This document shows, in pieces, positions 53,001 to 61,825 of a stretch of DNA of 64,000 nucleotides. Under the pieces are notes generated by a model, which saw only the letters and a list, made by a program, of their open reading frames with translations, was not told the DNA's origin and ran no database searches. The DNA comes from Candidatus Ozemibacter sibiricus (GTDB lineage Bacteria > Muiribacteriota > Ozemobacteria > Ozemobacterales > Ozemobacteraceae), in assembly GCA_003327425.1 (NCBI GenBank), contig QOQW01000021.1, forward strand, positions 56,305 to 120,304, written 5' to 3'. The position numbers were made by a program, and so were the translations under genes. Each line of letters starts with the position of its first letter. The stretch's first letter is position 1.

Positions 53001-56000
53001 GAGACGGTTCGGCTCAAAGTCGAAGATTCAGGGCGTTTCGGCCTGTCCGCCCCGATTGTCATTCTCGCCGATTCGACCAAACCACGGCTTACCATTTCGC
53101 CGGCCGTCTTGACCATTCCAGTCGGCACTCCGTTCACCTTCGACGTGGCATTGCAAGACCCGTTCCTCAATCCGCTACGCAACTACACCGGAACGATCGG
53201 ATTGGGCTACTCCAATTTGGCCACCGGCCCTTCGGGGTACACTTTCGCCGCTTTCGAAGATGGATACCATCGGTTTTTCCTGGCGGCATCGGCCACGACA
53301 TTGGGGCCCTTCCGCATTTTCGCCACGGAAACGTCCACTCTCGCCACAGCAGCGTCTGAGATTATCACCGCGGTCAGCGACCGAACCACCAATTTCCTGG
53401 TGCGCCGAACCGACTTTCCTGGTTCCACCCTAGCCACGGCCGGTGAGAAGGTCTATTTCCAGGTCACTGCTTCCGATTCCTCGGGAAATCTCAACGTCGA
53501 CTATCTCGGCAACGTTCGTTTCTCTTCTGGCGACCCCGCCGCCCAGCTCCCTCTTGATTCGAACCTGACCAACGGCCTGGGAGGATTCGAAGCCACCTTT
53601 TTCACCGCTGGCCATCATATCTTGTATGTCCGCGACGTGGCCGACCCATCGATTTTGGGCACCCATACTTTTTCGGTCCGGCCAGCGGCTCCGTCTCGCT
53701 TCCGGTTCACGTTTCCCACGAGCCGGACCAGGGTCGGCATCTTCCTGCCGGCGTGGTCATACTCTCTGCAAGTGGTCGACGCCTATGGCAACCTGGCCAG
53801 TATCACTGGCAGCGTTTCGGTGAGCAGTACTGACACGGGCGGGCGACCGCCGCAACTGTACACCCTGACCAACCAGAGCGTCATCAACGACACCTGGTGG
53901 TTCGCTTCGGCAGGCGTCCAACTGTTGATCGCCACCTCCACCCTCCTGCCGACCGCCTACAGCGAACCGATCCTGGCCTCGGCCGGACCGCCGGCCAGCA
54001 TCACCTTCCAAGGCCCGCGAACCGTGTCCAACGAATTCTACTTTCCTTTCCTGGTCAAGATCGTCGATGCTTTCGGCAACCCGACCGCCCTGGCCACGAA
54101 CACCATTACTCCTTGGGGAACCTGTCAAACTAGTTGGGATGCCAATCCTACCAACTACACCCTTTCGCCCGAGGATAACGGGACTAAACTTTTCAACATC
54201 CGCTGGCAAATGAATGATACCACCGCTCCCGGGTCTTATCCAGGCCGGTTTTCCTATCCTGGTTTGACAGACTACAATTTCCAGGTCTTCGTCGACAATC
54301 CGCGCCACTCATCGGGCGGCTCGCAGACCCTGTCATTGCTGAAGCTTTCGGCTCCCGATCGGCCGGTCATCGCCTCCGAACCCTTCCGGATTGTGCTAAC
54401 AGGGAACACGGTGCGTGACAATGCCGCCAGTTTTTCGGGGCTTATCGATTTCAGCATTACCGATGGCCAGATTTTCGTCTCGAGCGGAACAGTACCCACC
54501 GCCTGGAATGAATATCGAAGTACGCTCTCCATCCCCCTCCCCGGGACGACCCAATTGACGCTCTGGGCCTATGCCACCCGTTCAGGGTACCAGACGATGG
54601 TCGCACGCCTCCGGAGCGAACCGCTCAAGCAGGGGTCTGTCTCTTTCGTCGTCCAATCCAATCCCATCATTCGCCGGGCCACCTTGACCGCTGACAGCCC
54701 GCAGAAGGCCAAAATCCCCTTCCCTTTCAGATTGGAATGGTGGGATCTATTCGACAATTATGCCGAGAACGCGATCGGTCGATTCATCATGAACGCTTCG
54801 ACCACCGGCGCCTTCATGATCGCCCCTGCTCACCTGCTGGTTGGAGGCCGCGGCGGGAAGTTCGACACCGCCAGCAACACCGAATGGTTCGAGACCAAAT
54901 TCCAGATAGCTTCGTCCATGACGGACGTTCACAACGATCTTGTGCTCGGGCAATTGCGTTTAAGAGGCATCTACGACGAGGATTTCACCGACAACTCGCT
55001 CGACAACGGCTTGTGGAACCCGACGATTGTCAACTGCGGTGCTTCTGGACAGGCCGTAGGCCAATACAGTTGGGAAAATCAGCTTAAAATCTGGACTCTT
55101 GGCATGGGCGAACTCTACACCAATGTCGGTAATGGAACCGAAAACCAGGATGATGCCTGCTCCATGTTGTCGTTCGATTGGCCATCCAACGACACTGCCC
55201 CGTTCACGATGCAACTTCGAGTCAACCGAACGATGTATGATGTAGTTCAACGAAGCAATGATTGGTCTGTCGGTTTGATCCTTCGGGAAGGCCATCCAGC
55301 CATCGCTCGGCCCCGCTATATCGCCTTGCAGATGCGAAATGGTCTAGATGGTACCATCAACAACGCCCTTCGAGGCTATTGCACCCATCGAAATATTCCC
55401 GGCGGAACCGCGACCAGACTGCAAATTCCCAACCAGACCTATAATCTGCACCCCAAATGGCTGGAATTGAGATATGATGGGGTCAATACTTGGCAAGGTG
55501 GTTGGTCGAACGACTTAACCAACTACCGCTGGTTCAATGCGGTGACCTTTGCGGCGACCAATGAACCCGCCTTTACAGAGAATTTTTCAGCTGCCTCGCT
55601 CGATCCGCGCTGGAGCACCTGGCTAGGGATCGGTGCGGTTGCCGATATAGGAACCACAGGCCAGGTCACCCCCGGAGCGGGCAACCTCTGTCCGTTCGTC
55701 TTCGATCGAACATACGCAGGCGGCAACGCCACCGGGCAGAATTTGCAAGGCTCCTTCCGGGTGAGCAATGCGGCCAACAACTACCGTGTCTACGGGTATC
55801 TCGTCGACATCAACGGTCGCATCGCGACCGGCCCCCCCCTTCCTTCGGCTACCACCTGGTACAACAACACGAACCTCACCAGCCGCAGCATCGCTATCAA
55901 TGCAACCAATTTCCCGGGCGCCCCGGGCTTCGACATCACGCGCGTACGATATTTTGGCTGGCTGGTGGAAACACAAGGCGCCTTCAACGTTGAAATCGAC

Positions 56001-59000
56001 GATATCATTCTTCCCAGTTTCTCTTTGCCCCAAGGATTCACCCCGGGCAATCTGAAGATTGGGATATATGCTGTCGCCAACAGTAATACTTATCCCGGAG
56101 GCGGGTGGATCAGCGAGCTTCGAATCGACCGATATCCCCCGATCGGCACGTTCACGTCGGTGGTCTATGATGCCGGATCGATCACCACCTCGATCGGGCC
56201 GATGACGCTGACCACGACCACGCCGGGCAATACTCGCGTGCGGGTGTACGCCCGCGCCTCGAACGATCCTGGGGCCCTGCCCGGCTGGACGTATTTCGGA
56301 CAGACCAGCACGGTCAACCTGGCCAGCCTGGCCGGGAACCGATATTTCCAATATGCGCTGGAGCTGGTGGGCGATGGCCCGGTGCCCGGCATTTTCAACC
56401 GCACTCCCACGGTGCAAGATGTACGCATCCCGTATGCCGTGACGGGAACGGGGGCGACCTTCAACCGCCGCGAGATCGTGACGATGATCGCCAGTTCCTC
56501 TCCCGCGCCGGCGGTGGTGGCGACGATACCCATCGAGATTCGAGGCGGGACGGTGGCCGATCTGCGGATCACCGCCCCGGCCTCGACCACCGCGGGGCAA
56601 GCCTTCACGATCACCGTGGCAGCTCTGGACGAAGCAGGCAACGTGGCCGACGACGCCACCGGCACCCTGGTCTTCGGCTCGAACGACGGTGATCCCTTCC
56701 CTGCCCAGGTTCCCAAGCCGTACACCCTGATTCCCAGTGTCGACAAGGGACAGCATGTCTTCTACAACGCCGTGGTCTTGAAGAATGCGATTATCAACAG
56801 TCTGGCCAGCATCACCGTCACTGATTCGGTGGTCGCCAGTTGGACGGGAGTCGTGGTCAATCCAGGCCCCATCGATTCTTTCATCGCGTCGGCGGCGACG
56901 CCTCAGGTCGCTTCGGTGTTCTTCCCGGTGTTCTTCGAAGCCCGCGATGCGTTCGCCAACCGCAAGACCGATTATTCGGCCAGTGCGACCTTCTACGACA
57001 ACAAGACAGGCGGAAGCTCGTACTATGCGCCGCCGACGCTCGGGTCCGCCTCTTGGGTGCAAGGCGTGGCCACCCTGACCCCCGGGGCCGCCTTCACGAA
57101 AGCGCACACGGTCAATGTGTCGATCCAGAGCAGCAACCGCACCGGGATCAGCAACCCGATCGAGATCATCGGCGGGCCTGCGTATTCCTTGCAGGTGCTG
57201 ACGACGACCAACCAACCCGAATCCGGCAGTCCGTTCGATCTGACGGTGACGGCCCTCGATTACTTCGGGAACGTCGCTCCCGCCTATACCGGAACGGTCC
57301 AGATCACGTCGACCGACCAGCATCCCGCTCGGGAATTGCCCCCACCCTATACCTTCCAGCCCAGCGACAAAGGCACCAAAACCTTCACCAATCTCAAGCT
57401 GATCACCCCGGGCGTGGTGACCCTCACGGCTGCCGATATGGCCGTCCCGACCTTGCGCAAGGATTATCCGGTCACGGTCCTGCCCGGGAAGGTCGCCCGA
57501 TTCGACGTTTCCTGCACCAGTCCGCAAACCGCCGGGGTTCCATTCAATACCTTGATCACGGCCTACGATGCCTTCGGTTACCTCAAGACCAACTATTCCG
57601 GTTCCGTCACCCTGGGCGGCTCCTTCACCACGATCATTCCCGATGCGGCGATCAGCGGGTTCTCGAACGGCCAACTGCTCGTCCCCTCCACTGTGCTCAA
57701 CCATGGAACCATCCCCCATTCGGGGTGGTTGGTCGCCAGCCAGGGAACGGCCATCGGGACCCGTTCCGTGCAACTCCTGCCCCCATCAGGAGTCTTCGAC
57801 CATTTCTTCATCGAGACGATCCCCGCCACCCCGACGGCGGGCGATGCCTTCAAGATGGTGGTCAAGGCCGTCGGCCCCAACGGAGCGGTCTATACGGCAT
57901 ACGCTCCGACGAGCGTGGTGCTGCTGACTGCCAGCAACGCGGCAGGGCTGCCCGTCGTTCCGGCCCTGACCCCCTCGTCGATCACCAATTTCGAAATCGG
58001 CGTCAAAGAAGTCTATGCCCACCTCTGGGAGGCTGGAACAATCACGCTCTGGGCGTATGACCCGGTCTTGAGCAAGGTCGGATCTCGCACGATAACCGTT
58101 CTGCCGTCGACTCTGGCGTATTTTACCGTCACCCCCGCCACCTCGACCGTGGAGCCTCACCCGAATCATTCCTATCAAGTCGTGGGCGGCAGCTTTCCTT
58201 TGATTATCAAGGCCTACGACAGCATCGACAATTTCAAAGATACGTATTCAGGAACGGTTACGCTGACCCATAACGGGGGCGGCACCCTTTCGGTCACTCA
58301 AGCCCAGATCGTCAACGGGGCCGCCACCGTCCTTTTGAACTACGATGCCCCAGGAATCATCAACATCTTCGCCCGCGATACGGTGTTCGACAAGACCGGC
58401 GCCAGCAAGCATATCCGATTCTTCGGTCCCCTCGCCTCCTTCCTGGTAGAAGCCGACACCGACCAAACCCATAACAGCCCGTTCATGGCGCAATTGACCG
58501 CCCTCGATTCCTGGGGGCAGATCAAACTCAATACCCTCACCGGAGTCGGGGTGACCGCCGTGGCGTGGCAGGGCCCTCCGCCTGTTCCCGTAGTGACGCC
58601 GACGCTGTTCGATCCCCTTACCTGGAACCTGGGCAAGACGCTCACCGAACTCAATGTCGATTGCCACAACGATAATGGTACGTTCACCATCCGCTTCACA
58701 TCGACATCTGGTCCCACCGCCTCAGGGGAAATCCAACTGCAGATGCATACGCAGGCCACGGTGGTCACCCAAATCCGGTTCGAATTCTTCTCTCCGCAGA
58801 AAGCGGGGGAGCCATTCTTCTTCCGGGTTCGTGGCTGCGACGCCAACAATGCGGTCGTCCCTGGCTGGCACAGGGATGTCGAGATCACAGCCAATCCCTT
58901 CCAGGAGGTCCATCCTTCCTTCGTGGCCGAGAGCGCTTTCTCGGAGGGTGCCTGGGCGACGACCACCGCCCGCATGTACGTTCCTGGAGATTATTTCATC

Positions 59001-60647
59001 CTGGCCAGCTCGACCAATATGGCGGGAATCCCCATCACCGGCAGTCGGTTCATTCGCATCGAACCAGGACCGCTTGCCGGTTTCCGCTTCCGTTTCCCCC
59101 CATCATGGAATTCGACCGGGAAGACCAAGCTGTTCCTCCCGTTCACCATGGCAGTGGAAGCCATCTCGGGAGATGGTTCGGTGAAGACGGATTACGAACC
59201 CGCGGGCAACCTCCTGCTGAAATTGAATGCGACGGCCACCGGGTTCTTAGGCGTGACCTCCATCCCCCCTGGAGATTTCGTGAACGGCGTGGCGACGATT
59301 TCCAACCAGACGTATAACAAAAGCCAGGTCATCCTGATGCGCACATCGGATCCTGAAACCGGTCTGACGAGCACCTCTGGACCTCTGACCGTCCATGGGG
59401 ACGCCGCCAAATTCGCCATCGAAATTCTCCCTCCAGGGAAAGGAAGCGCCGGCGATCCGATCTTATGGCGGAATTTCTTCCAGGTTCGCTTGACAGCGCA
59501 AGATGTCAACAATTTCCCTGTCTCTGACTATACCGGAACCGTGGCCTTCAGCATGGTTCCTGGGGCTTTGCCGACCCCGGCAACTTCGTCGATCTTCGCT
59601 CCCTATCACCTTCAGGTTTTCCCCTTGAATGCCAATGCCCAGGCCACCTTCACTCTCAAAGTCGATTACGACGAAAGCTATACGTACCCTGTCCATCTGC
59701 GATTGAAGGCCAGCGATACAATCAGCGGACCGGCGCGCATCACCCCCGATCTCGTCTTCGACAAGCAGGAAGCTTTCGACCACTGGGAGTTCGTGTCTCC
59801 GTCGGTAGGTCAGAAGCTGACAAAGGGGAAATACTTCCCGATGTTTATTCGTTCGGTCAGCAACTATGGCAATGACTGGCCGACCTTTGCCACCCCCGTA
59901 CTCAGCTATCGGGTACTGTCGCCCGCGAGCGGTCTTACCAACTTCACCGCGGAGCCGCCGCACTGGACATTCCTGCCCTTCGGCGGAGCCGGGAACTACG
60001 CCACGTCAGCGATGATCATGTATGACGAAAAGGCTTCCTCGAGCATCCTGCTGCGACTCGATGAGGGATCCACGCAGGAAGCCTCGGTCACGGTCGAGGT
60101 CCATCCCGTCTATGGGCCCACCGTCGGGTCGGGAACCGTCTTCCAGGAGATCGCGACCACCACGTTCCCGGCCGTTCCTCAAGCACCGGGCAGGTTCATC
60201 CTGTCGACCTACGTCTGCCCGGGAAGCGGGGCGGCCACCCTTGGGCTCGGGTACCACGCCGATGATGGAAGTCAGACCGATTTCCAGGGAGTCACCATCG
60301 ATGCCAACGGGTCTTTGTTCTCCTCCGGCAGCATCGCCGAGGCCGGGATCACCGATCGGTTTTCCTTCCACGATCCTGACAATCCGGGCCAATTACTCAC
60401 CTGGTACCGGATCTATGTGGCGGTGGATGCTGTGTTCGACCCGGACGCCGCCTCCCGGACGTATCTGATCTTGAAAAACGCTTCGCCCGACACGGCCTCG
60501 CACTCGGTGTGGTTCGACGGGGTGCAGGTCGAGAAGGCCCTTTTCCCTGATCAAACGGTGCCCACCACCTTCGGGAGTTCACGGAAAGTGGTCTCGCCCA
60601 ACACGGGACTCGACCTGATGGGCAGAAGTCGCTACTACCAATGGTAG
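50070..60647 (+). CDS. Giant secreted protein of about 22 Ig-like repeats with DUF2341 head
   Basis: The product has 3525 residues. A signal sequence (basic start, ILVGLVVFWGILM, likely cut after GAEA) leads to a DUF2341-like domain near 110-215 ending in YWLYYGNPEA. From about 505 onward there are about 22 Ig/filamin-like units of 90-110 residues. Their marks are AG-x-PF-x-(F/L)-x-V-x-A-x-D-x-x-GN followed by Y-x-G-x-(V/I), and often YTF-x-x-x-D-x-G. About 1640-2170 differ and may bind carbohydrate (DEDFTDNSLDNGLW). The last 130 residues include HSVWFDGVQVEKA, typical of a jelly-roll cap, ending in Trp. Likely a surface adhesin or sheath. GAGG precedes the ATG by 8 bases. Confidence 0.9.
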   Translation: MNQRTSGCRALSRNGKSPVRWCRTILVGLVVFWGILMTKWGAEAASFKVTSNADFIAPGATLQGVVASDTGGNPAGYVRLFNTNPGVDDPANPSWRFTDGGTRTWTKRRRIALTVPPEPGGARASRTNEKVNVEIGIIGGANANWSDLRLTNALGAPVPFRLRGYETPVDNPNTPVKILFEATANPLPPAGTPVNYWLYYGNPEALSVATTSISPFYLRNHDFENGMNHWGIGFVTGPTTAYFYGIENNNSYLPEGFPGYENKSCFLVCYPEGQTVNVGWLGASQTVDLPGTGTYVLNVFGKTLTSGLDDTGGITSRIFLLDQDGNNWEEFRIPAGISEWNLMTVTRQTNRLRLTAITALNHNSNKTGAGWRERRINYDWVELLPKYPLSVYLDDEIDAGYQRVATYISRPFDTGEVSPTFEAITWSANTSGNGTSIEFFTRTGATQAACTSAPWSSAITVNGGAVPLPHARWIQFMARLKTSDTGFTPLLEEVEIFFSLPTKSLAIQAPTPVKAGSFFEFSVTALDGTLATATRSTTAFTLSSPSPTATFPVPAYTFQTADQGSRAFQGRQTTAGVFTVYASATVGGVASGAATITCLPDETAKLWFEGLPTTITAGQPVTGFVRARDKYGNLNTADTATLFFTCTDPYPASFSATRQLLGGQIALTNMAFYTVSTQTLTVIDNLRGLTASHTFTVLPATPVALGLNASPVQYQGLPFPLTVDVLDAFGNIVPTYNGPFTLGVSSGTVTPNAGTFASGTATIYPALTQLGNLTLTATDPTPLQGQLSVGCYQLPPPSFDGYGVDAGFVQLAGVPFILTITARDFGGNTLTSYKGACRIIPSVGEAIPSVSSGYSFLDGVLALSVTLTGASDAVTLRVEDIGDSTKFGSVILNVKPGGVERFDLITPPAATAGASLTFEVRAVDSGGNLVSNYTGTIMLTHDATGGDPSLPSVYTFTLADKGRRVFSGSQAARFTKAETVRLKVEDSGRFGLSAPIVILADSTKPRLTISPAVLTIPVGTPFTFDVALQDPFLNPLRNYTGTIGLGYSNLATGPSGYTFAAFEDGYHRFFLAASATTLGPFRIFATETSTLATAASEIITAVSDRTTNFLVRRTDFPGSTLATAGEKVYFQVTASDSSGNLNVDYLGNVRFSSGDPAAQLPLDSNLTNGLGGFEATFFTAGHHILYVRDVADPSILGTHTFSVRPAAPSRFRFTFPTSRTRVGIFLPAWSYSLQVVDAYGNLASITGSVSVSSTDTGGRPPQLYTLTNQSVINDTWWFASAGVQLLIATSTLLPTAYSEPILASAGPPASITFQGPRTVSNEFYFPFLVKIVDAFGNPTALATNTITPWGTCQTSWDANPTNYTLSPEDNGTKLFNIRWQMNDTTAPGSYPGRFSYPGLTDYNFQVFVDNPRHSSGGSQTLSLLKLSAPDRPVIASEPFRIVLTGNTVRDNAASFSGLIDFSITDGQIFVSSGTVPTAWNEYRSTLSIPLPGTTQLTLWAYATRSGYQTMVARLRSEPLKQGSVSFVVQSNPIIRRATLTADSPQKAKIPFPFRLEWWDLFDNYAENAIGRFIMNASTTGAFMIAPAHLLVGGRGGKFDTASNTEWFETKFQIASSMTDVHNDLVLGQLRLRGIYDEDFTDNSLDNGLWNPTIVNCGASGQAVGQYSWENQLKIWTLGMGELYTNVGNGTENQDDACSMLSFDWPSNDTAPFTMQLRVNRTMYDVVQRSNDWSVGLILREGHPAIARPRYIALQMRNGLDGTINNALRGYCTHRNIPGGTATRLQIPNQTYNLHPKWLELRYDGVNTWQGGWSNDLTNYRWFNAVTFAATNEPAFTENFSAASLDPRWSTWLGIGAVADIGTTGQVTPGAGNLCPFVFDRTYAGGNATGQNLQGSFRVSNAANNYRVYGYLVDINGRIATGPPLPSATTWYNNTNLTSRSIAINATNFPGAPGFDITRVRYFGWLVETQGAFNVEIDDIILPSFSLPQGFTPGNLKIGIYAVANSNTYPGGGWISELRIDRYPPIGTFTSVVYDAGSITTSIGPMTLTTTTPGNTRVRVYARASNDPGALPGWTYFGQTSTVNLASLAGNRYFQYALELVGDGPVPGIFNRTPTVQDVRIPYAVTGTGATFNRREIVTMIASSSPAPAVVATIPIEIRGGTVADLRITAPASTTAGQAFTITVAALDEAGNVADDATGTLVFGSNDGDPFPAQVPKPYTLIPSVDKGQHVFYNAVVLKNAIINSLASITVTDSVVASWTGVVVNPGPIDSFIASAATPQVASVFFPVFFEARDAFANRKTDYSASATFYDNKTGGSSYYAPPTLGSASWVQGVATLTPGAAFTKAHTVNVSIQSSNRTGISNPIEIIGGPAYSLQVLTTTNQPESGSPFDLTVTALDYFGNVAPAYTGTVQITSTDQHPARELPPPYTFQPSDKGTKTFTNLKLITPGVVTLTAADMAVPTLRKDYPVTVLPGKVARFDVSCTSPQTAGVPFNTLITAYDAFGYLKTNYSGSVTLGGSFTTIIPDAAISGFSNGQLLVPSTVLNHGTIPHSGWLVASQGTAIGTRSVQLLPPSGVFDHFFIETIPATPTAGDAFKMVVKAVGPNGAVYTAYAPTSVVLLTASNAAGLPVVPALTPSSITNFEIGVKEVYAHLWEAGTITLWAYDPVLSKVGSRTITVLPSTLAYFTVTPATSTVEPHPNHSYQVVGGSFPLIIKAYDSIDNFKDTYSGTVTLTHNGGGTLSVTQAQIVNGAATVLLNYDAPGIINIFARDTVFDKTGASKHIRFFGPLASFLVEADTDQTHNSPFMAQLTALDSWGQIKLNTLTGVGVTAVAWQGPPPVPVVTPTLFDPLTWNLGKTLTELNVDCHNDNGTFTIRFTSTSGPTASGEIQLQMHTQATVVTQIRFEFFSPQKAGEPFFFRVRGCDANNAVVPGWHRDVEITANPFQEVHPSFVAESAFSEGAWATTTARMYVPGDYFILASSTNMAGIPITGSRFIRIEPGPLAGFRFRFPPSWNSTGKTKLFLPFTMAVEAISGDGSVKTDYEPAGNLLLKLNATATGFLGVTSIPPGDFVNGVATISNQTYNKSQVILMRTSDPETGLTSTSGPLTVHGDAAKFAIEILPPGKGSAGDPILWRNFFQVRLTAQDVNNFPVSDYTGTVAFSMVPGALPTPATSSIFAPYHLQVFPLNANAQATFTLKVDYDESYTYPVHLRLKASDTISGPARITPDLVFDKQEAFDHWEFVSPSVGQKLTKGKYFPMFIRSVSNYGNDWPTFATPVLSYRVLSPASGLTNFTAEPPHWTFLPFGGAGNYATSAMIMYDEKASSSILLRLDEGSTQEASVTVEVHPVYGPTVGSGTVFQEIATTTFPAVPQAPGRFILSTYVCPGSGAATLGLGYHADDGSQTDFQGVTIDANGSLFSSGSIAEAGITDRFSFHDPDNPGQLLTWYRIYVAVDAVFDPDAASRTYLILKNASPDTASHSVWFDGVQVEKALFPDQTVPTTFGSSRKVVSPNTGLDLMGRSRYYQW

Positions 60648-60678
60648 GTCATGGTCAGACCATCACAACAGGCCGGAT

Positions 60679-60695
60679 GACCTTCGGGTCTTTTT
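60679..60695 (+). terminator. Terminator of the giant gene
   Basis: GACC-TTCG-GGTC stem with a stable UUCG-type loop, followed by TTTTT at 60691-60695, 31 bp after the stop. Confidence 0.55.
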
Positions 60696-60722
60696 CCCTC
60701 TACCGCTTCTCTCGACCGGAAT

Positions 60723-61799
60723 TCAAGGGGAAAGGGAGGAGGTGGCCAGTTCCAGTCGGGCGAACAGCGGCGCGAACCCGGCCTCAAGGGCTGCACGCGC
60801 GGCCGGAGGGGCGAAGGCCAACCGTCGGGCACGCTGGGTCGTCATGAGGGCGAGCAGGGCTGGTCGGGCAGCCCCTTGTCGCCATTCAGGGACTCGGTCG
60901 TCAAGCCGGTCGAGCAGATTTAACAAAAAAGCGGGGCTGGTCGGGATCGGCATGAGAAGTTGAGCCATCCAGGCAAGACAGTGGTGCCGGTCGTCCCAGC
61001 CCACCTCGGGTTGCTCGGCGAGCCAGAGGAGGAAGGCCGCCCGGGCCAGAGCGTTGTCTTCCGGCGGTCGACCGGCCACTAGACCCAAAGGACGGGTGGT
61101 CGCCATCTGAAAGGCTGGGCGCAAGCCCGCCTCTTGATACAAAGCGCTAAGGGCCAAAAACAGGCGCGTGCCTTCCCCCAGAATTGCCCTGGAATCAGGT
61201 CTCCCTTCGGGGGTGGTTCGTTCCAGAGTCTGGGCGGGCGGGTGCCAGGGGTTGTCCTCGGGAGAGCCGAGGGCCGCCAGACCGGCCAGCCACTCCCGAA
61301 CCTGGATCCGCCGAGTGAAGAGTTTCATTCCCCGAGATTGGCTCACCATTTGATCCTGTCTGGAAAGGACGTGCAACCATCCCCGCAACTGCTCATCCGG
61401 CAGCTCGAGATCAAAGTTGGCGAGAGCCAGCAGATCAAGGATTTCGGCCCGAGTGGCGACCGGAACTCTGGGCTGAGCAATGGCCCACGCCAGAACCCAG
61501 AGAATGGGGACATGTTCCGCATTCCCCGTCCAACGAACGGGTTCTTTGACACCGGAGCGAGCCCGCTCCAGTAGTGGTCCGATCCCGGTGTTTCGCGCCT
61601 CGCGAACCAAGAGGGAGGCAGCTTCCCGAAGGCCGGGAGGGACCATCAACCCCATGTCGGCCAGCCCTTCTTCGAGGCCAGAAACCCGATAGGACCACGC
61701 ATGCCAACCTAGCGTACCTAGCAACGCCAGATGGATAAAGAGAAGCGTTTCGAGCAGTAGCCGCTTCATTTCAGCCTTCGAGGCATCCTGGGTGGTCAC
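60723..61799 (-). CDS. Single-pass membrane protein with helical domain, function unknown
   Basis: The product has 358 residues. One membrane helix (LLLETLLFIHLALLGTLGWHAW, about 13-34) is followed by an all-helical region rich in Leu, Ala and Arg with no recognised motif. GTG at 61799 has GGGAG 5 bases upstream; an ATG at 61769 with GAAGG is the other candidate. It follows the disrupted gene by 26 bp and is probably cotranscribed with it. The high Leu/Ala content recalls alpha-solenoid scaffolds. Confidence 0.7.
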   Translation of the reverse strand: MTTQDASKAEMKRLLLETLLFIHLALLGTLGWHAWSYRVSGLEEGLADMGLMVPPGLREAASLLVREARNTGIGPLLERARSGVKEPVRWTGNAEHVPILWVLAWAIAQPRVPVATRAEILDLLALANFDLELPDEQLRGWLHVLSRQDQMVSQSRGMKLFTRRIQVREWLAGLAALGSPEDNPWHPPAQTLERTTPEGRPDSRAILGEGTRLFLALSALYQEAGLRPAFQMATTRPLGLVAGRPPEDNALARAAFLLWLAEQPEVGWDDRHHCLAWMAQLLMPIPTSPAFLLNLLDRLDDRVPEWRQGAARPALLALMTTQRARRLAFAPPAARAALEAGFAPLFARLELATSSLSP

Positions 61800-61825
61800 G
61801 ATCTCTCCCTGTCAGGCCGGCGGCT

